64,000 nt of DNA from Candidatus Methanosuratincola subterraneus. GTDB lineage: Archaea; Thermoproteota; Methanomethylicia; Methanomethylicales; Methanomethylicaceae. The notes under the pieces are model-generated. The model ran no database searches and was not told the origin of the DNA. It worked only from the letters and a program-made list of their open reading frames with translations. Positions 60,306-64,000 of this stretch are shown piece after piece. The position numbers and the translations under genes are program-made. How positions within the stretch are numbered: the first letter of the stretch is position 1; every line of letters begins with the position of its first letter. Location: positions 124,001-188,000 of the forward strand of contig RXGA01000001.1 in the NCBI GenBank assembly GCA_004028775.1. The letters run 5' to 3'.

Positions 60306-60318
60306 ACATTTAAATATC
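60306..60318 (+). promoter_or_regulatory. TATA box of the PadR-ABC exporter operon
   Basis: CATTTAAATATC lies about 26 nt before the ATG at 60340, predicting a leaderless mRNA; this rules out the longer frame that opens at 60175 within purC. Confidence 0.55.
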
Positions 60319-60339
60319 AGTCCGCCTGATTGCGGTGTT

Positions 60340-60924
60340 ATGCCAGATCCACTCGGCTGCGGGCCAGATGAAGCACAAGCGTCATTCACGCCGCAGTCTG
60401 CCCCAAGGGGCCTGCTCTTCATGTACATATTGCACCGGCTAGGCACCAAGCCTTCCCACGGCTATGAGATCCTTCACGACATCGAGGCGAAGACGGGCGG
60501 GGCGTGGCGCCCAAGACCCGGCGCCTTATACCCCATGCTGAAGAAGATGGTCGCTGCCGGATACATCGAGTGCCTTGATGCCGGGGAAGAGACCAACCAG
60601 AAGGTCTATTCGCTGACGCCCAAAGGGAGGCTGGTGCTCGAAAAGACAAAGGAGAAGATCCGCGCCTCCGGGCACCGGGTCGAGTCCCTGAGGGGGATCT
60701 TCCTTGAGATGATGGGGGAGCACGAAGCCCTTGGTTTCCTGGTGGACGCCCTGAAGGGGCATTTCGATATGATAAGGGCTGCCTGTGCGCTGAAATCACA
60801 AGAGCAGCCGAAGGCTGAGACTCAGTACAGGCTAAGGGAGTACTCCTTGCTCCTCGAGAAGGAGCTCAGGTGGGTCAACTCTGCGCTGAGGGATCTGGAA
60901 GCTGGTAATGTTCAATCTGACTAA
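60340..60924 (+). CDS. PadR-family transcriptional regulator
   Basis: About 194 residues. N-terminal winged helix: FMYILHRLGTKPSHGYEILHDI and PGALYPMLKKMVAAGYIEC, the PadR recognition part, then a C-terminal helical dimerisation domain. PadR proteins repress drug exporter genes and release on binding a ligand. It is followed directly by an ABC exporter pair, so it probably regulates its own operon. Confidence 0.9.
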   Translation: MPDPLGCGPDEAQASFTPQSAPRGLLFMYILHRLGTKPSHGYEILHDIEAKTGGAWRPRPGALYPMLKKMVAAGYIECLDAGEETNQKVYSLTPKGRLVLEKTKEKIRASGHRVESLRGIFLEMMGEHEALGFLVDALKGHFDMIRAACALKSQEQPKAETQYRLREYSLLLEKELRWVNSALRDLEAGNVQSD

Positions 60925-60937
60925 TGTGGTGATGGAA

Positions 60938-61972
60938 ATGAATGGAGAGATGGATGCGAATGGCGGAAGAAGGACAATAATGCAGATCCGCGACCTAAAG
61001 AAGGTATTCAATGGTACGGTCGTGGCGGTGGATGGGGTGACATTCGATGTCTACGAGGGGGAGATATTCGGTTTCTTGGGCCCGAACGGGGCCGGTAAGA
61101 CAACGACAATCAGCATGCTCACTACGCTGCTGAGGCCGACCTCAGGGACCGCCACCGTCTGCGGCTTCGACATACTGAAGGAGCCGAACGAGGTCAGGAA
61201 GAGGATCGGCGTCGTGCCGCAGGAGTACACAGCGGACGAGGATCTCACCGGATACGAGAACATAATGTTCTGCGCAGACCTCTACGGCATCCCCAGAAGG
61301 ATATCTAGGGAGAGGGCTGATGAGCTGCTGAGGCTCGTGGAGCTCGAGGTCGCGAAGGACCGGAAGGTGGAGACTTACTCTGGAGGGATGCGCAGGAGGC
61401 TGGAGCTCGCCTGCGGCCTGATAAACCACCCGAGGGTCTTGTTCTTGGACGAGCCTACCCTCGGCCTTGACGTCCAGACCCGTGCAGCAGTCTGGCAATA
61501 CATTAGGAAGCTCAAGGAGGAGTATGGCATGACACTGTTCCTGACGACCCATTACTTGGAGGAAGCCGACGCTCTATGCGACAGGATAGCGATAATCGAC
61601 CACGGAAAGATCGTCAAGATAGGGAGCCCCAAGGAACTGAAGGACAGCCTGGGCGGCGATGTCATTGAGCTCGGCGTCCAGGAGTCAGACGATGACCTTA
61701 CCCCGCTAATTTCCTCGGTGCAGCACGTCAAGGAAGTGAAGCGGGTGTCGCCGTCTGAGTACCGGATAAAGTCTGAGTTGGGGGAGGTGACCGCACCGAT
61801 GGTAATCGATGCGCTCAGGTCGAAGGGCTACCGCGTGAACAAGATCTCCCTGACAAGGCCGACGCTCGACCAGGTCTACCTTGAGCTCACCGGCAAGTCG
61901 ATCCGCGAGGAGAACGGCGACCGGACTCAGGCCATGCGCCAGAGGATGATTATGAGGAGGGCGAGGAGTTGA
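60938..61972 (+). CDS. ABC exporter ATPase (DrrA-like)
   Basis: About 345 residues. Walker A GPNGAGKTTTISML, YSGGMRRRLELACGL (signature), VLFLDEPTLGLDVQTR (Walker B) and TTHYLEEAD. The C-terminal about 90 residues are the domain usual in DrrA/CcmA-type exporters. The frame opens at 60908 within padR; ATG at 60932 or 60938 is likelier. Overlaps the permease by 4 nt. Confidence 0.9.
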   Translation: MNGEMDANGGRRTIMQIRDLKKVFNGTVVAVDGVTFDVYEGEIFGFLGPNGAGKTTTISMLTTLLRPTSGTATVCGFDILKEPNEVRKRIGVVPQEYTADEDLTGYENIMFCADLYGIPRRISRERADELLRLVELEVAKDRKVETYSGGMRRRLELACGLINHPRVLFLDEPTLGLDVQTRAAVWQYIRKLKEEYGMTLFLTTHYLEEADALCDRIAIIDHGKIVKIGSPKELKDSLGGDVIELGVQESDDDLTPLISSVQHVKEVKRVSPSEYRIKSELGEVTAPMVIDALRSKGYRVNKISLTRPTLDQVYLELTGKSIREENGDRTQAMRQRMIMRRARS

Positions 61973-62919
61973 GCGACTTGACCACCGCAGAAGCGAATAA
62001 GAATCTGGTGCAGCCGGCAGGGGGAATTCCCGCGCCTGGGGACAAGTCCAACTCAACGATAATCAGCAGCAGCCCGTACCACGGGCTCTGGGCGCTCACG
62101 AACAGGGAGCTGAAGAAGTGGTACAAGAACCCCGTGATCCTGCTCCTTTCGCTGATCCAGCCAGTGCTCTGGCTCGGCCTCTTCGGAAAGGCCATGAACT
62201 TCGGCGCGATCTTCACTGACGGCGCATTCAGCATACCTGGCCTGAATATACCGAAGGAGATAATTAACCAGCTCGGGACAATGCTCATGCTGAACGTCTT
62301 CGGCACGACCGATTACTTCTCCTTCTTGGCTGTCGGCATGCTTTCCTTCATAGTGCTCTTCACTGCCATGTTCAGCGGGATGTCGATAGTGTGGGATCGG
62401 CGCCTCGGCACACTGAATAAGGTCATGAGCACCCCTGTCGCAAGGGGGTCAATTGTGATGTCCAAGATCCTTTCCAGCGTCATCAGGTCGCTAGTGCAGG
62501 CATCAATAATACTGGTGCTGGCAGTCCTGCTGGGGATGAACATCTCCAACATTACCGCGATAGGCGTTCTTGGGACATTTGCTTCGCTAGCCCTCCTTTC
62601 GTTCGGCTTCTCTGCAATCTTCCTCATGCTTGCCTTGAGATCAACAAACCAGAACACCCAGATGGCTGTAGTAAACTTGCTGAACCTGCCGCTCCTATTC
62701 GGGAGCAATGCGCTCTTCCCAGCAAGCTTCATGCCCGAATGGCTACAGGCATTCGTCAAGATCAACCCGATAAGCTATGCCACCGACATTGGCAGGCAGA
62801 TGCTTCTGGGGGCTGGGGGCATGGGCACGCTCGCATTCGACTTTGCCTACCTTACCGCCTTCGCTGCAGCATTCTCGATAGTGGGAATCATGCTCTCCTG
62901 GAGGCTCCTCACCAAGTGA
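61969..62919 (+). CDS. ABC-2 type exporter permease (DrrB-like)
   Basis: 316 residues, six hydrophobic helices, N-terminal segment LTNRELKKWYKNPVILLLSLIQPVLWLGLFG and FLAVGMLSFIVLFTAMFSGMSIVWDRRLGTLNKVMSTPV, typical ABC-2 features. TTG start at 61969. Exports an unknown compound or lipid with the preceding ATPase. Confidence 0.9.
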   Translation: MSDLTTAEANKNLVQPAGGIPAPGDKSNSTIISSSPYHGLWALTNRELKKWYKNPVILLLSLIQPVLWLGLFGKAMNFGAIFTDGAFSIPGLNIPKEIINQLGTMLMLNVFGTTDYFSFLAVGMLSFIVLFTAMFSGMSIVWDRRLGTLNKVMSTPVARGSIVMSKILSSVIRSLVQASIILVLAVLLGMNISNITAIGVLGTFASLALLSFGFSAIFLMLALRSTNQNTQMAVVNLLNLPLLFGSNALFPASFMPEWLQAFVKINPISYATDIGRQMLLGAGGMGTLAFDFAYLTAFAAAFSIVGIMLSWRLLTK

Positions 62920-62961
62920 CCGCGCCTTAGCGCCTCCGGCTGATCCGTCAATATTTCCTTT

Positions 62962-63789
62962 TCATTTTTTAGAAAACGCCTTCTGGAGCTCTGCCACGCT
63001 AGGGATTACTGCGTCTGGCCTTATGCGGCTCTTCTCCAGGTCTTCCATCCTTGTGGAACCTGAAAGGACGAGCACCCCTGTGATGCCAGCCCGCCGCGCA
63101 GCCGCAATGTCTATCTTGAGTGTATCCCCGACCATTGCGACTTCGGAGCCCCCCAGGCCCATCGCCTTCAGGGCTATCTTCATTATCCTCTTGGACGGCT
63201 TGCCTATGACCAGAGGCCTAAGCCCGGTCGCGGTCGCCACCGCCTCAACTATAGATCCCGCCCCGGGGACGTACCCCCCATCGATCGGCAGCCTCGGATC
63301 AGTGTTTGTCGCTATGAACCTTGCCCCGTTCTGGATGGCATGGCAGGCCGCTGCCAGTTTCTCGTACGTCAAGTGCATATCCAGCCCGCACACGACGTAC
63401 CGGGCTCCCCTTGCCTCGCCCGCGCTGAGCACCTTAAACCCCTCCCTCTCGAGGGCCTGGATCAGCCCCTGCTCGCCTAACACAAAGCATTCTCCGGTCC
63501 CGAAGCGCTTCAAGTACATCGCTGTGGCCACAGAGGAGGTCAGGACTTCGCCTTCCCCTGCTTCGATCCCCATCCCTTTGAGCTTTTGGGCGTACTCCTG
63601 GGGAGTCCTTGTCGAGTTGTTGGTCAGGAAGAGGACCTTCTTCCCCTCTTTCCTTAGCATGCCAATTGTCTCGCTAGCGCCTGGTATGGGGCGGTCGCCT
63701 AAGTATATGCACCCGTCCAGATCGAAAATGAACCCCTTCTTGTCCCTGAGCATTTCCGAGAGCATGATCATCTGTTCTCGCCACCACAT
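62962..63789 (-). CDS. HAD-superfamily phosphatase, NagD/PGP-like
   Basis: 275 residues. HAD motifs: FIFDLDGCIYLGD (nucleophile DxD), LFLTNNSTRTPQEY (motif II), GKPSKRIM (lysine) and MVGDTLKIDIAAARRAG (motif IV). The C2 cap between motifs marks class IIA (NagD, 4-nitrophenylphosphatase, phosphoglycolate phosphatase). Substrate unknown. ATG at 63789 with GGGAGG 7 nt before. Confidence 0.88.
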   Translation of the reverse strand: MWWREQMIMLSEMLRDKKGFIFDLDGCIYLGDRPIPGASETIGMLRKEGKKVLFLTNNSTRTPQEYAQKLKGMGIEAGEGEVLTSSVATAMYLKRFGTGECFVLGEQGLIQALEREGFKVLSAGEARGARYVVCGLDMHLTYEKLAAACHAIQNGARFIATNTDPRLPIDGGYVPGAGSIVEAVATATGLRPLVIGKPSKRIMKIALKAMGLGGSEVAMVGDTLKIDIAAARRAGITGVLVLSGSTRMEDLEKSRIRPDAVIPSVAELQKAFSKK

Positions 63790-63860
63790 ATTTATCCCTC
63801 CCCGTGGATTGATTATTAATAGTTTAAATATTTTTAATAATATTTATTATCAGATTACCA

Positions 63861-63873
63861 AAAATTTAATAAG
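63861..63873 (+). promoter_or_regulatory. TATA box of the truncated last gene
   Basis: AAAATTTAATAAG about 25 nt before a predicted transcript start near 63893; GGTGA at about 63895 serves as ribosome binding site for the ATG at 63904. Confidence 0.5.
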
Positions 63874-63903
63874 CAACAGTTGGGAGTGTTGATCGGTGAC
63901 TTT

Positions 63904-64000
63904 ATGAATTCTCGGCAGGCCATCTTCCTGTTGGCAGTATTTGGGGCATTGGCAGTCGCTCTGGTTTCCCTTTATGTCCTTGGCGGTCAGCAGTCCCAAA
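63904..64000 (+). CDS. Start of an exported or membrane-anchored protein, 3' partial
   Basis: Only 32 residues are in the window: Met-Asn-Ser-Arg, then a hydrophobic segment (AIFLLAVFGALAVALVSLYV), then GGQQSQ. This is a signal peptide or N-terminal anchor of a secreted or surface protein. No function can be named. Confidence 0.65.
   Translation, partial: MNSRQAIFLLAVFGALAVALVSLYVLGGQQSQ

Noticed and set aside
1-64000. tRNA, rRNA, insertion sequences and CRISPR arrays
   Set aside because: No T-loop plus acceptor pattern, rRNA core, transposase frame or repeat array was recognised by eye; short tRNA genes with introns could be missed.

Overview
The window is archaeal chromosome from a methanogen, most likely an H2-dependent methylotrophic methanogen of the TACK superphylum (Methanomethylicia / Verstraetearchaeota-like). 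This rests on a methanol methyltransferase pair (MtaB, MtaC) with a RamA-type activator, a complete glutamyl-tRNA-to-coenzyme-F430 pathway, a HdrB-type subunit beside a group 4 [NiFe] hydrogenase, archaeal TATA boxes with short or absent leaders, many TTG/GTG starts, and a protein resembling the zinc-ribbon output proteins of TACK archaea. The lineage is inference. No rRNA or tRNA gene, CRISPR array or insertion sequence was recognised.

Layout. 1-6.7 kb is a corrinoid methyl-transfer module: a CobW-type GTPase (5' cut by the window edge), a UroD-fold protein without the usual zinc ligands, an unknown protein, RamA, MtaC and MtaB. 7.1-14.6 kb is a nine-gene operon for a membrane-bound group 4 [NiFe] hydrogenase. 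Its subunits match the formate hydrogenlyase set HycB-G, but where a formate dehydrogenase would be expected there is a HdrB-like CCG protein with both CCG motifs complete. This is the most interesting system in the window: a candidate H2:heterodisulfide oxidoreductase that could pump ions. A ribbon-helix-helix regulator follows. 15.3-18.7 kb holds purM, an aminotransferase and a nitroreductase.

18.7-24.3 kb is the phosphate system: an AbrB-PhoU regulator divergent from pstSCAB-phoU. 24.3-29.4 kb is mixed: ion permease, aminotransferase, SatP-type transporter, PrsW-type protease, a gene-free stretch that may encode a structured RNA, and a thioredoxin-like protein. 29.3-38.9 kb is one leftward purine operon (purF, a second PurF, purD, purT, purE, purS, purL, purQ). 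The second PurF has lost its glutaminase nucleophile and substrate motifs. purC is at 59-60 kb.

39.1-50.2 kb is a tightly overlapping operon hemA-hemB-hemL-hemC-SUMT-hemD-cfbA-cfbE-cfbD-cfbC-cfbB, with the precorrin-2 dehydrogenase convergent at its end. Together they cover every step from glutamyl-tRNA to F430. Next comes a five-gene ABC importer of the peptide/nickel family plus a methyltransferase. The hem/cfb operon and the importer share a 16-bp dyad at the same position against their TATA boxes, suggesting one nickel/F430 regulon. 56.7-64 kb holds a zinc-ribbon protein with a membrane glycosyltransferase, purC, a PadR regulator with an ABC exporter, a HAD phosphatase, and the start of an exported or anchored protein cut by the window end.

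Together the genes describe a cell that takes methyl groups from methanol to CoM, reduces them with nickel-F430 enzymes, and probably recovers energy by coupling H2 oxidation to heterodisulfide reduction at the membrane.
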